This document shows positions 8,294-17,128 of a stretch of DNA of 64,000 nucleotides, in pieces (position 1 is the stretch's first letter; every line of letters begins with the position of its first letter). Both the position numbers and the translations under genes were made by a program. The stretch comes from Peribacillus sp. ACCC06369. GTDB lineage: Bacteria > Bacillota > Bacilli > Bacillales > DSM-1321. The stretch spans positions 2,604,001-2,668,000 of the forward strand of contig NZ_JAUCEN010000002.1 of the NCBI RefSeq assembly GCF_030348945.1, written 5' to 3'. The notes beneath the pieces were generated by a model. The model worked only from the letters and a program-made list of their open reading frames with translations, did no database searches and had not been told where the DNA came from.

Positions 8294-9304
8294 TTGATTA
8301 GACGAAAAAGGTTAACCGTTTTAGTGCTATCTTTCTTTGCGCTCAGTATTTTAGTATTAAATCCCAACGAAACCGGCGCAAGTGAAAAGGAGAGAATGGC
8401 CTATGTGGATGTAACTGCTGCAACTCTTTGGACGGAGCCGGGTCTATTAAGGGAATTGGATGCCCCTTCAGCATCGAACCCCGTTGATTTGAATGCATGG
8501 ATCAAATCCATGAATTATGAAGACAAACTGTGGCTTGTGGGTAACCTGGAGACACAAGCGTTATATGGTTCTAAAGTGACCATTCTAGAAGAACGGGGTG
8601 AATGGGTGAAAGTAGCTGCTGCCAATCAGCCTACACCCCGTAATGAAGCAGGTTATCCAGGCTGGATGCCGAAGGGGCAATTGAAATTAGGAAAATCCTT
8701 CGAGAAGCAGTTCAAAAGAGGATTTGCCCTTGTAAATGCTCCAAAGACTTGGCTTTATTCGGATTCGAAACATCGGTCGAAATTCATGGAGATCAGCTTC
8801 AATACACGGCTTCCGTTATTACAGGTGAAAAAGGATAAAGTGAAGGTGATGACACCAAGCAATGGAGCAAAATGGATAGAAAAGAAAGACGTGTCCGTCT
8901 ACCAAGACGAAAGTCAAATTCCAGTTCCAACCGGTAAGGACATCGTAGAAACAGGAAAGGGATTTTTAGGGCTTCCTTACCTATGGGCTGGAATGTCCGG
9001 TTTTGGATTTGATTGCTCTGGTTTTACCTATACGATGTACCATGCTAATGGAATAACGATTCCAAGGGACTCCTCCATTCAGGCGCAACATGGTAAAAAG
9101 GTGGAACCAGAAGATCTTCAACCAGGTGATTTACTATTTTTTGCCCATGATAAAGGGAAAGGAAGGGTCCATCATGTGGGAATGTATATTGGCGACGGCA
9201 AAATGATCCATTCGCCAAACAGCTCAACACATGTAAGGATAGATGAAATAAAAACATCGGGATATGGAGAGGAATATGCCGGAGCAAGAAGGTATATCGA
9301 ATGA
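8294..9304 (+). CDS. ykfC: NlpC/P60 gamma-D-glutamyl-L-diamino acid endopeptidase
   Basis: The protein has about 336 residues. It opens with a signal-peptide-like stretch (basic residues, then a hydrophobic core), followed by two SH3-like beta domains and a C-terminal NlpC/P60 domain. The catalytic Cys is in FDCSGFTYT and the His in VHHVGMYIGD. YkfC enzymes cut the D-Glu-diaminopimelate bond once the L-Ala end is free, releasing the L-Ala-D-Glu that YkfB uses. A GTG at 8285 overlaps the ribosome binding site AAAGGGTGA, so TTG at 8294 is the better start. It is the last gene of the three-gene operon. Confidence 0.87.
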   Translation: MIRRKRLTVLVLSFFALSILVLNPNETGASEKERMAYVDVTAATLWTEPGLLRELDAPSASNPVDLNAWIKSMNYEDKLWLVGNLETQALYGSKVTILEERGEWVKVAAANQPTPRNEAGYPGWMPKGQLKLGKSFEKQFKRGFALVNAPKTWLYSDSKHRSKFMEISFNTRLPLLQVKKDKVKVMTPSNGAKWIEKKDVSVYQDESQIPVPTGKDIVETGKGFLGLPYLWAGMSGFGFDCSGFTYTMYHANGITIPRDSSIQAQHGKKVEPEDLQPGDLLFFAHDKGKGRVHHVGMYIGDGKMIHSPNSSTHVRIDEIKTSGYGEEYAGARRYIE

Positions 9305-9310
9305 TTCTTA

Positions 9311-9346
9311 AAAAGCTTAAGAGCACAGTGCTCTTAGGCTTTTTTC
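9311..9346 (+). terminator. Terminator of the murein-peptide operon
   Basis: A stem built from aagcttaagagcac and gtgctcttaggctt is followed by T residues directly after the ykfC stop. The 260 bases between here and the S9 peptidase gene are AT-rich; an extended -10-like TATGGTACAAT is present near 9551, without a clear -35. Confidence 0.85.
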
Positions 9347-9605
9347 GTATTTGGACAAGCCCTTCTTTCATTTAATAGGATGACAAAGCGATACCCCGAT
9401 GTCTTTAGACTTAAGGCTAAAGTCATCGGAACAATCGTTTATTCTTAATAAGAGGCATATAAAAACACTCATATAACGTTTATACCAAAATTATAACTTA
9501 AAATTCTCTATTTCCATAGGAAGACGAATTACATATATCAACAAGGAAAAATATGGTACAATTAATTACAGAATTTTCATTATATAATAAAAATAAGGGG
9601 TTGCC

Positions 9606-11408
9606 ATGATGATCACTTTTCCCAAACCTGATGTTGAGCAATTTTTACGAACTTTTTCCATTACTGATTTTGTAGTAAGTCCAAATGAAAAACATCTGGT
9701 CTTCAGTACGAATTTGAGTGGCAAGTATAATTTATGGGGAATGGATTTGCCGAACTGCTTTCCTTATCCACTTACATCCATTGATCAAAGCTGCCATGAG
9801 CTGTTATTTGATAAACAGAGCCGGTTTATAATTGCTGGTTTCGATCAAGATGGTAACGAAAATACCCAGTTTTACGGAGTTCCCTTGAAGGGCGGGCAAA
9901 TGAAGGAAATCGTCCACCATGAAAATACACGTAATTTCATGCCAATTCTATCGAATGATGGCAAAAAACTCTATTATACGACATCAAGGGGAAATCCTTC
10001 CTTTCTAAATTCCTATTGTTTAGATTTAGAATCAGGACAGGAAACACAGGTCTTGGAGGGGAAAAATGCAGCGACCTATATCCTTGGTTTTAGTCCCGAT
10101 GAAAAAACCTTTCTTTATCACAAACACTATGCAAATACATATTCCCTTCTCTATGCAAAAAGCGGGCACGAACATGTCCTGCTCACGCCGCCTACCGAGA
10201 AACAACACACAGTGAATGATGGTGTTTTTGTTTCAAATTCGATGATATATTTATTAACTGATTATGATTCGGATTTTACCTATTTGGCTTCATACAACCT
10301 TGAAACAAACCGATTCATTAAAGTTAAAGAATTGGAGAATGAGAGTTTTACTGCGATGAAATATAGTAAAGAGAATCAACTATTATATGTAACCAGTCAA
10401 AAGGGTGTAGAGGATCAGTTATATGAATTCAATCTGCAAAATGAAGATTGGAGAAATATCCCTGTGCCATGCAGCGTCATTAATAAACTTGAGGTCGCTG
10501 CATCAGGCACGCTTTACTTATTCGGCATGAGCGCAACCAAGCCTCATAATATTTATAAAAGATCAGGTGACGAGTGGGTGTCATTAACTAAATATACGGT
10601 TCCTGGCGTCGATTCTAATGAATTGGTCGAACCGGACATCATTACATACCCATCCTTTGATGGCTTGGAGATCGAATCGTTATTTTTTAGGCCAAACAAG
10701 GAAAATGATAATGGTGAAGTCATTTTTTGGCCTCATGGAGGACCTCAAGCAGCTGAACGGAAATTCTTTAGAGCTTCATTTCAATTTTTCCTGAATCACG
10801 GTTACAGTATTTTTGCGCCAAACTTCCGGGGTTCTACTGGCTATGGGTTGGAATTCATGAAAATGGTAGAGGGAGATTGGGGAAATGGGCCACGACTTGA
10901 TAATGTAGCCGGCCTTGATTGGCTGATTGAACAAGGACATGCACAAAAAGGGAACATTCTATTGATGGGTGGAAGCTTCGGCGGGTATATGGCACTGCTG
11001 CTACACGGACGCCATGCGGATTATTTTAAGGCCGTTGTCGATATTTTCGGGCCATCCAACCTATTCTCATTTATCAATTCTGTTCCAGAAGACTGGAAGC
11101 CCGTTATGGATCAGTGGGTAGGAAATCCGGAAAAAGATAAGGAAAAACTAATCGAGTATTCGCCTATCACCTATTTGGAATCCATGATAAAACCAATGCT
11201 TGTCATTCAAGGAGCAAACGATCCCCGTGTCGTCAAAGAGGAATCAGATCAAATCGTTCAAGCATTGATGGACAAGGGAAGAGATGTCGAGTATATGCTT
11301 CTAACAGATGAAGGACATGGTTTTTCCAAAAAGGAAAATGAAATTGCCGTCTATCGAAAAATACTCTCATTCTTAAATCGATTCGCTGGAGTGACGGAGA
11401 AGGGATAA
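9606..11408 (+). CDS. S9 family peptidase (prolyl oligopeptidase/acylaminoacyl peptidase type)
   Basis: A 600-residue, two-domain cytosolic enzyme. The first 340 residues look like a beta-propeller, with repeated short strands and WGMD/TYLASYN-type turns. The last 250 form an alpha/beta-hydrolase domain. The triad is visible: Ser457 in GGSFGGYM, Asp539 in GANDPRV and His571 in DEGHGF, with the oxyanion region HGGPQ before it. It most likely trims short or N-blocked peptides. The start is ATG ATG with AAGGGG upstream. No operon partner lies downstream; it converges on a methyltransferase gene with a shared terminator. Confidence 0.88.
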   Translation: MMITFPKPDVEQFLRTFSITDFVVSPNEKHLVFSTNLSGKYNLWGMDLPNCFPYPLTSIDQSCHELLFDKQSRFIIAGFDQDGNENTQFYGVPLKGGQMKEIVHHENTRNFMPILSNDGKKLYYTTSRGNPSFLNSYCLDLESGQETQVLEGKNAATYILGFSPDEKTFLYHKHYANTYSLLYAKSGHEHVLLTPPTEKQHTVNDGVFVSNSMIYLLTDYDSDFTYLASYNLETNRFIKVKELENESFTAMKYSKENQLLYVTSQKGVEDQLYEFNLQNEDWRNIPVPCSVINKLEVAASGTLYLFGMSATKPHNIYKRSGDEWVSLTKYTVPGVDSNELVEPDIITYPSFDGLEIESLFFRPNKENDNGEVIFWPHGGPQAAERKFFRASFQFFLNHGYSIFAPNFRGSTGYGLEFMKMVEGDWGNGPRLDNVAGLDWLIEQGHAQKGNILLMGGSFGGYMALLLHGRHADYFKAVVDIFGPSNLFSFINSVPEDWKPVMDQWVGNPEKDKEKLIEYSPITYLESMIKPMLVIQGANDPRVVKEESDQIVQALMDKGRDVEYMLLTDEGHGFSKKENEIAVYRKILSFLNRFAGVTEKG

Positions 11409-11448
11409 CCCGCATCAAAATATTTTATTTATTTACAATTGAATTGGA

Positions 11449-11496
11449 AACCCTGCTCATCACTTTCACTTTCAAAGTGATGAGCAGGGTTTTTCA
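11449..11496. terminator. Bidirectional terminator overlapping a gene end
   Basis: The arms accctgctcatcacttt (11450-11466) and aaagtgatgagcagggt (11474-11490) are perfect complements, followed by T on the plus strand. The right arm also encodes the last codons of the minus-strand methyltransferase, so one structure closes both convergent genes. Confidence 0.8.
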
Positions 11497-12236
11497 TGTT
11501 GGAGAGCTGGATGTTCTTTTTTGGATGATTTACTTGCTCTGTATACTCTATATCCGAGGCTGTTTCCATAAGATAAAATGAGGCGGTAATGTTCGTCCAT
11601 GACTCGTTCCAAGGATTCATTCAAAGGCTGAAGGGGGCTACTTGATGCTGAAGAATTCAATAATCCCTCTAATACGGTACTCGATCTCAAGATTTTTAGA
11701 TCTGTAAATCCGTTTTGTTGGAAGGCCTTTAACCATTCGGATTGCGTCAATACTTCTCTTAAATTATAAAAGTTCATGATTTCTTTTTTTGAGGCAGAAT
11801 CAAGGCTGGTTTCTGCTGTCATATCAATGGATAACAAAGTTCCTTCTAGTTTAAGGACCCTATAAAATTCACGGAGTGATTTTTGTATATCAGTGAATGC
11901 AGTCGTAGATTCGGCTATGATAAAATCAAAAGAATTATTGTCAAAAGGCAGTTCTTCTATTGAAGACTTATATAGGTCAATGCTTAAGTTAGCTTGTTGG
12001 AATCTTTTTTTTGCATGTTTCACCATCTCAGGGTGATTATCAAGCGCCGATACTTGGCAAAGAAACGTTTTTGCCAAATAAGATGAGGTTTGCCCTGTCC
12101 CGCATCCGGCATCAAGGATTATTGACGTATGATCGATTTTTTCATTTTTCAAGAGTTGCTTAGTCAGTTCAAATCCACCAGGGTGTGCCCCTTCAATTCC
12201 AAATATGGCTAGTGCGTCTTGGTATGAATGGTTCAT
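11472..12236 (-). CDS. Class I SAM-dependent methyltransferase
   Basis: A 254-residue protein with the standard SAM-binding order: motif I ILDAGCGTGQTS, acidic residue after strand 2 (ALDNHPEM), motif II region (IEELPFDNNSFDFIIAES) and a small-molecule-type C-terminal half. It resembles UbiE/COQ5-like methyltransferases, but the acceptor is unknown. ATG follows AAAGGAGATT. It is monocistronic on the minus strand. Its last codons lie in the shared terminator stem. Confidence 0.85.
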   Translation of the reverse strand: MNHSYQDALAIFGIEGAHPGGFELTKQLLKNEKIDHTSIILDAGCGTGQTSSYLAKTFLCQVSALDNHPEMVKHAKKRFQQANLSIDLYKSSIEELPFDNNSFDFIIAESTTAFTDIQKSLREFYRVLKLEGTLLSIDMTAETSLDSASKKEIMNFYNLREVLTQSEWLKAFQQNGFTDLKILRSSTVLEGLLNSSASSSPLQPLNESLERVMDEHYRLILSYGNSLGYRVYRASKSSKKEHPALQHEKPCSSL

Positions 12237-12411
12237 GGCTTAATCTCCTTTAGTACATGTATAAAAGTATTTTATGCTTTGGTTTCAAAGAGTGTTTTAC
12301 CATTGACAAGGAATATGGGAAAGACTTTTAAAGGATTGGTGGGTATTTAATCCATGCAGGCTAGTCCCCGAATGCATACGATGTAGAATCGACTAACAAG
12401 GGGAGTGCAAA

Positions 12412-12672
12412 ATGGGATATCATAATTATTATCACAAATGCAGGCAAGGTGTTGGAAGACCGGTTGAAATTCGGACAAGTAGAGGTACCGTACATCGGGG
12501 AATCATACACCGGGTTACGCCAAACCGTGTATATATTCGTCCATTTGACGGTAGCGGAAACTTTGGGGGTTTTGGTTATGGAGGTTTTAATGCAGGATAT
12601 GGTTGGGGTGCCGCAAATGGATTTGCCTTTGGTGCAATTGCATCTTTAGTCTTTCTCGCATTTCTCTGGTAA
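12412..12672 (+). CDS. Small Gly/aromatic-rich protein with C-terminal hydrophobic tail
   Basis: A protein of 86 residues in three parts. A basic first half (about residues 13-45) has alternating strands and the pattern GRPVEIRTSRGTVHRGII, resembling an Sm-like or KOW-like small beta domain. Next comes a Gly/Phe/Tyr-rich linker at about 46-68. A hydrophobic tail with AIASLVFLAFLW follows, likely membrane-seeking. Such small proteins are common and uncharacterised in Bacillus, several being found in spores. A strong AAGGGGAG site precedes the ATG, and a terminator follows closely. The function is unknown; the domain resemblance is my reading of the pattern only. Confidence 0.7.
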   Translation: MGYHNYYHKCRQGVGRPVEIRTSRGTVHRGIIHRVTPNRVYIRPFDGSGNFGGFGYGGFNAGYGWGAANGFAFGAIASLVFLAFLW

Positions 12673-12686
12673 TCGAATGATGAAAA

Positions 12687-12722
12687 TAAAAAAACCTGAA
12701 AAATTATCAGGTTTTTTATTTT
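12687..12722. terminator. Terminator after small Gly-rich gene
   Basis: The arms aaacctga and tcaggttt are flanked by A and T runs on both sides, so the hairpin can act in either direction. No gene is visible between here and 12954. Confidence 0.8.
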
Positions 12723-12953
12723 GTACCCATTGGAACCGTTACAAAAAATGGAGATAAATATGGATGGATGTACGACTAGGATACATGTAAGAAAGGTCAT
12801 TTTTCTGGATTTTAATCTTTAATGCGACTCATTTTGGAATGGACCCAGTTCTATTTTTGTTACATCACAAATACATACAGCTGATCTCTCTGTTTTCCCT
12901 CTGTTATCCGCAAGAAAAACTGTGAAGCCTTGAATGAAGTTGGTTTACTGAAG

Positions 12954-13628
12954 CTAAAAAGAACGGGCAAGACGGAATCCAAGGTCGTCTATGCAAAATG
13001 TCGGATGGCTGCGCCGACGACATGAAACTCCACAACCCCTGGCATCCTCAGCCCAGCTACCTCCTCGAAAAATACGGTAAGTGCCGTACACTTGTTCATC
13101 ATATAAATCCCAACACCATTCCCAAACATTCCCTAACATATCATGCAGGCCCCATGGATTTGGTTCCTTTGTTCCTACTTCATGGATTATGCCCCCTGAA
13201 TTTTCGTTATACCAGGCAATCTTATTCAGCTCTCCGTATCTATAACCAGCAGTCCCGGCTTTACATGCATATTGCCATTCTGCTTCTGAAGGAAGTCGAA
13301 AACCGTTTGATTCCCAATCACAAACAATGTTTTCACCATTAATAGAATAACACTCTCCCAGTCCAGCTTTCTGTGAAAGTAGATTACAAAAAGAAATTGC
13401 ATCATTCCAAGAAATATTCACAACAGGTTTTAAATCTCGATCAAAAGAATTAGGTGATTTATTTGTAATAGCATAGTAGAGATCCGTAGTAACAGGATAA
13501 CGGGCAAGAAGGAACGGGCTTATTTCAGCTTTCCATTTGCTTTTTATTCTATCGTCCCTTAATTCTATTTCTCCCCCTGGAATTTTCACCATTGGATAGT
13601 CAATGTAATTCATTATTTCCTTTGACAA
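12954..13628 (-). CDS. SUMF1/formylglycine-generating-enzyme fold protein, non-canonical active site
   Basis: About 224 residues spanning the complete FGE-sulfatase fold: MVKIPGGEIEL at the start, the RYPVTTDLYYAI and SWNDAISFCN motifs, the RLPSEAEWQYACKAG signature, LGNVWEWCWD, and terminal RGGSW and LGFRLA. Canonical formylglycine enzymes carry two cysteines after the GGS turn. Here the first position is Glu (GGSWAEDARGC) and only the second is Cys, so sulfatase activation is unlikely. A different oxidase or a ligand-binding role is possible. GGAGG at 13636-13640 points to TTG at 13628 as the start. The gene is alone; no sulfatase is nearby. Confidence 0.8.
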   Translation of the reverse strand: MSKEIMNYIDYPMVKIPGGEIELRDDRIKSKWKAEISPFLLARYPVTTDLYYAITNKSPNSFDRDLKPVVNISWNDAISFCNLLSQKAGLGECYSINGENIVCDWESNGFRLPSEAEWQYACKAGTAGYRYGELNKIAWYNENSGGIIHEVGTKEPNPWGLHDMLGNVWEWCWDLYDEQVYGTYRIFRGGSWAEDARGCGVSCRRRSHPTFCIDDLGFRLARSF

Positions 13629-13908
13629 TCTACCTTCCTCCAAATGATCATAATTTTACAAATTTTACCACAATCAGAACCGTTACATCAATACAAATAT
13701 TATGTTTGCTTTTGCAGATAACTTCCAGGGAGTTAAATAAAAAACCGTTTTTGGTTCCAAACAGAGTACATTTAGACTCAAAAACTACTTGAATAAAAAC
13801 AAAAATGTCATTAGCCTTAAGCTTTATTCTTAAAAGAAGCGATATTTTTTCATTTCAGTCTTCTTAATGGAGAAGAAAAGCAAACATGAAAACCTTTGAA
13901 ATATATAG

Positions 13909-13938
13909 TTGGACATGAAGCAGAATGCCATATATTGT
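13909..13938 (+). promoter_or_regulatory. Possible sigma-A promoter for the sigma-54 activator gene
   Basis: TTGGAC (13909-13914) and TATTGT (13933-13938) are 18 bases apart, about 70 bases before the activator start. Each element is one or two bases off consensus. Nothing else is recognisable in the 13629-14006 gap. Confidence 0.35.
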
Positions 13939-14006
13939 ATGTAAGTGTATAATTGTAATGAAAATGATGGGTTGATTCCCAAATCTGTGTAACAAGGAGA
14001 AGTGTA

Positions 14007-15848
14007 ATGATTGCTTTATATAAAATGAGTGACTCATTGGAAAATCAAATTGGAAAGCTGTTTCAAGGAGTAGGATACAAAACGGCTCGTTTTTATTCTG
14101 TGAATGCTTTGTTAGAGCAGATTATGAACCCGATGGTCATTATAACGCCGGCTATCTACCAAAAAGAATTAGAAGCTCTTCAAGTTCCAATACTACCGCT
14201 TTCCATTCGTCTGGATGATATTGAGAGAACGAAAGAAAAAAAAGGTCTAATGAATGATTCTAGCAAAAAATGTTGTGTTGTTGCATCAGATGAAGAAATT
14301 GAATGGCTAAAAAAAGAATTTGATGAGAATCCACGAATCCCATTACATTTTGTAAGTAAAGAAGAGTTTTTTTCAGCTGGTATACAGCCTGATACGGTGT
14401 ATGTAGCTCCAGTTTGGATGAAAGATTTACTCACTCTTTCACATACAGGAACCGTACATCTTATCAACCCCTCCCTATCTTCTTTGATTTCTACTATACA
14501 AATGGCAATTTCCATAGACAAATTAACTGCAAGCATGGCCATGGAAAGGTATCAGGTAGAAGCTATTGTTAAATCTGCTCACGATGGAGTTGTGGCAGTA
14601 GACCATGAGGGAAGAATTACAGTAGCTAACGAACATGCGAAAAAATTATTAGGTCTACAAGATGGAGTTAAAGGACATAAGATTACGGAATTTATCCCTC
14701 AATCCGATTTGATGCGCATTCTTGCAACCGGAAAAATTGAAATGGGGGATATTGCAACAGTCATGGGGAGGCAAATTGTCATAAACCGATTCCCTGTGAT
14801 TGTAAAAGGTAAAATAGTCGGGGTAGTTTCAAGTTTTAAAGAAATCACTAATATTCAAAAAATGGAGCTTAAACTTAGAAAGATGTTACATCAAAGCGGA
14901 CTCGAAGCAAAACATAGACTGAGTGATATAGTTGGCAGATCCTCGGAATTGGTAAAGGCTAAAGATTTAGCCCAAAGATTTGCTCAAACTGATGCAACTG
15001 TATTAATTACAGGTGAATCTGGAACTGGCAAAGAATTATTCGCACAAGGTATTCATTTGGCAAGTCCACGTGTACTAGGTCCTTTTGTTGCTGTAAACTG
15101 TTCTGCATTACCAGAAAGCCTGTTGGAAAGTGAATTATTCGGCTATGAAGAGGGTGCATTTACAGGGGCGAATAAGGGAGGAAAAGCAGGTCTATTTGAA
15201 CTTGCACACGGTGGCACTTTATTTTTAGATGAAATCGGTGAAATGCCTCTTCATATCCAAGCTCTATTATTGCGTGTTCTTCAGGAAAGAACAGTGCGAA
15301 GGGTCGGGGGCGATCGTGTTGTGCCAGTAGATGTTCGAATCATTGCTGCAACAAATCGAAAATTAGAGGAAGAAATTAGAGAAAAAAGGTTTCGAACGGA
15401 CTTATATTACCGAATTAACGTTTTGAATGTTGAGTTACCACCATTGCGCGATCGATTAATCGATATTCCTGACCTATTGGGGGCAACTGTTAATCAATTC
15501 AACGAAAAACGCGAAACGCAAATCGTAAGTATTGACCAAGAGGTATACACATTATTTAAGACATATGACTGGCCAGGAAATATAAGGGAGCTCAGAAATA
15601 TAGTTGAACGAATGGTACTGCTTGAAGAGGGTACAACCTTAACGGTCCATAGCGGCGGATTCCTTTTACAAAAGCTTAATAGGAACAAAAACCAGAAAGA
15701 TCTTTCTGATTTAAGCATTAAAGTGAATGAACGAGAACTGATTGAGGCGGCACTAAAAAAATATTTCAATAATAAAACTAGAACCGCACAAGCACTTGGA
15801 GTAGACCGATCTACGTTATGGAGAAAACTAAAAGAATATAATCTATAG
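14007..15848 (+). CDS. Sigma-54-dependent activator with PrpR-type sensor and PAS domain
   Basis: 613 residues. Residues 1-170 resemble the PrpR_N ligand-sensing domain ([20 protein letters not shown]). A PAS domain follows at about 185-290 ([19 protein letters not shown]). The AAA+ domain carries Walker A GESGTGKE (336-343), the sigma-54-contacting GAFTGA (383-388) and Walker [11 protein letters not shown] Fis-type helix-turn-helix ends the protein ([16 protein letters not shown]). It therefore activates a sigma-54 promoter in response to a small acid. The stop codon abuts a large inverted repeat, and a perfect -24/-12 promoter lies 110 bases downstream. This makes the 16025-19313 operon the obvious target. 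Confidence 0.92.
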   Translation: MIALYKMSDSLENQIGKLFQGVGYKTARFYSVNALLEQIMNPMVIITPAIYQKELEALQVPILPLSIRLDDIERTKEKKGLMNDSSKKCCVVASDEEIEWLKKEFDENPRIPLHFVSKEEFFSAGIQPDTVYVAPVWMKDLLTLSHTGTVHLINPSLSSLISTIQMAISIDKLTASMAMERYQVEAIVKSAHDGVVAVDHEGRITVANEHAKKLLGLQDGVKGHKITEFIPQSDLMRILATGKIEMGDIATVMGRQIVINRFPVIVKGKIVGVVSSFKEITNIQKMELKLRKMLHQSGLEAKHRLSDIVGRSSELVKAKDLAQRFAQTDATVLITGESGTGKELFAQGIHLASPRVLGPFVAVNCSALPESLLESELFGYEEGAFTGANKGGKAGLFELAHGGTLFLDEIGEMPLHIQALLLRVLQERTVRRVGGDRVVPVDVRIIAATNRKLEEEIREKRFRTDLYYRINVLNVELPPLRDRLIDIPDLLGATVNQFNEKRETQIVSIDQEVYTLFKTYDWPGNIRELRNIVERMVLLEEGTTLTVHSGGFLLQKLNRNKNQKDLSDLSIKVNERELIEAALKKYFNNKTRTAQALGVDRSTLWRKLKEYNL

Positions 15849-15886
15849 TGTTTCAAATTTCAACATATTGTTGTGATTTAAAACAC
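15848..15886 (+). promoter_or_regulatory. Candidate activator binding site (inverted repeat)
   Basis: GTGTTTCAAATTTCAAC (15848-15864) and GTTGTGATTTAAAACAC (15870-15886) form an imperfect palindrome with a five-base centre. It lies 75-113 bases upstream of the -24 element, the usual range for enhancer-type sites of sigma-54 activators. The link to the adjacent activator is inference. Confidence 0.6.
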
Positions 15887-15958
15887 TTATCGAAGGATTG
15901 TAAAATAAAAAGCACTTTTTTTATTTGATATATCTGAATTTTCAGTGTTTTTATTTTA

Positions 15959-15976
15959 TTGGCACGGTTTTTGCAA
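15959..15976 (+). promoter_or_regulatory. Sigma-54 (-24/-12) promoter
   Basis: TTGGCACGGTTTTTGCAA contains GG at 15961-15962 and GC at 15973-15974 with the required ten-base spacing, matching the TGGCAC-N5-TTGC consensus. It stands 50 bases before the dehydrogenase start, with an activator gene immediately upstream. Confidence 0.85.
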
Positions 15977-16024
15977 GATATGAAATTGTAGCACATTATT
16001 ATGAAACATAATGAGGTGAAGAAA

Positions 16025-17128
16025 TTGCAAAAACACTTTTCCATCGCAATTATTCCTGGGGACGGAATTGGTCCAGAGGTAGTTAATGAAGGGTTGAAAG
16101 TTCTAAAAGTGCTTGAAGAAGTACATTCAGGTGTAAGATTTTTTTACGATTTCTATGATTGGAATTGTCAGTATTATCTAAAACATGGAAGGATGATGCC
16201 AGTAAATGGATTAAATTTATTGGAGGATTACGACACGATTTTATTTGGAGCCGTTGGAGCTCCTACTGTTCCAGATCATGTTTCGGTATGGGAACTTATT
16301 CTTCCAATTCGCAGACATTTTCAGCAATATGTTAACTTGAGGCCGATCAAACTGCTTAAAGGGTTGGAAAGCCCATTGAGATATAAATCACATGATGATT
16401 TGGACTTTGTCGTAATTAGAGAAAATACAGAAGGGGAGTATTCGAATATAGGTGGTCGCCTTCACGAAGGCACACCATATGAAACGGCGATACAAAACAG
16501 TGTATTTACCCGCTATGGTAGCGAAAGGATTCTCAAATATGCCTATTCAGTGGCTGAAAGTAGGGCAAAGAAAAGGCTGACGGTTGCAACAAAGTCCAAT
16601 GCGATTAATCATACCATGCCATTTTGGGATGAAATAGTTAAAGAAATTGGAAATGAGTACCCACAGATAGATGTTCAACTCTATCATATAGATGCACTTG
16701 CTGCTTATTTCATCTCAAAGCCTGAAAGTTTTGATGTCGTAGCGGGAAGCAATCTGTTTGGAGATATTTTAACAGATTTAGGAGCTGCAATAGTTGGGGG
16801 ACTGGGGTTGGCACCTTCTGGAAACATCAATCCTGAAAGGAAATATCCTTCGATGTTTGAACCAATACACGGCTCAGCACCAGATATTGCAGGAAAAGGT
16901 ATTGCCAATCCAATTGCACAAATTTGGAGCATTAGTCTCATGATGGACCACCTTAGACTTCCTGAATTAGGAAAATTGGTGTTGAGTGCCATAGAAGAAG
17001 TGTTATTCGAAGGTGAAATCAGAACTCCTGATCTCGGAGGAACGGCTAATACCATGGAAATGGGAGATGCAATTGTTTCAAAAATACGGGAAATGAGTTT
17101 AAAAACCAATTTGGGGGAGAAAAAATGA
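16025..17128 (+). CDS. Tartrate/D-malate dehydrogenase-like decarboxylating dehydrogenase
   Basis: About 367 residues of the isopropylmalate/isocitrate dehydrogenase family. IPGDGIGPEVV is at the N-terminus. The active-site loop reads RENTEGEYSNIGG, and later come the metal-binding DILTDLGAAIVGG and FEPIHGSAPDIAGKG. The DHVSVWELILPIRRHFQQYVNLRP segment is typical of the tartrate/D-malate branch rather than LeuB. These enzymes oxidise and decarboxylate 2-hydroxyacids with NAD and a divalent metal. GAGGTGAA at 16013-16020 supports TTG at 16025 over the ATG at 16001, which lacks an upstream site. It is the first gene behind the sigma-54 promoter and overlaps the next by four bases. Confidence 0.85.
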   Translation: MQKHFSIAIIPGDGIGPEVVNEGLKVLKVLEEVHSGVRFFYDFYDWNCQYYLKHGRMMPVNGLNLLEDYDTILFGAVGAPTVPDHVSVWELILPIRRHFQQYVNLRPIKLLKGLESPLRYKSHDDLDFVVIRENTEGEYSNIGGRLHEGTPYETAIQNSVFTRYGSERILKYAYSVAESRAKKRLTVATKSNAINHTMPFWDEIVKEIGNEYPQIDVQLYHIDALAAYFISKPESFDVVAGSNLFGDILTDLGAAIVGGLGLAPSGNINPERKYPSMFEPIHGSAPDIAGKGIANPIAQIWSISLMMDHLRLPELGKLVLSAIEEVLFEGEIRTPDLGGTANTMEMGDAIVSKIREMSLKTNLGEKK

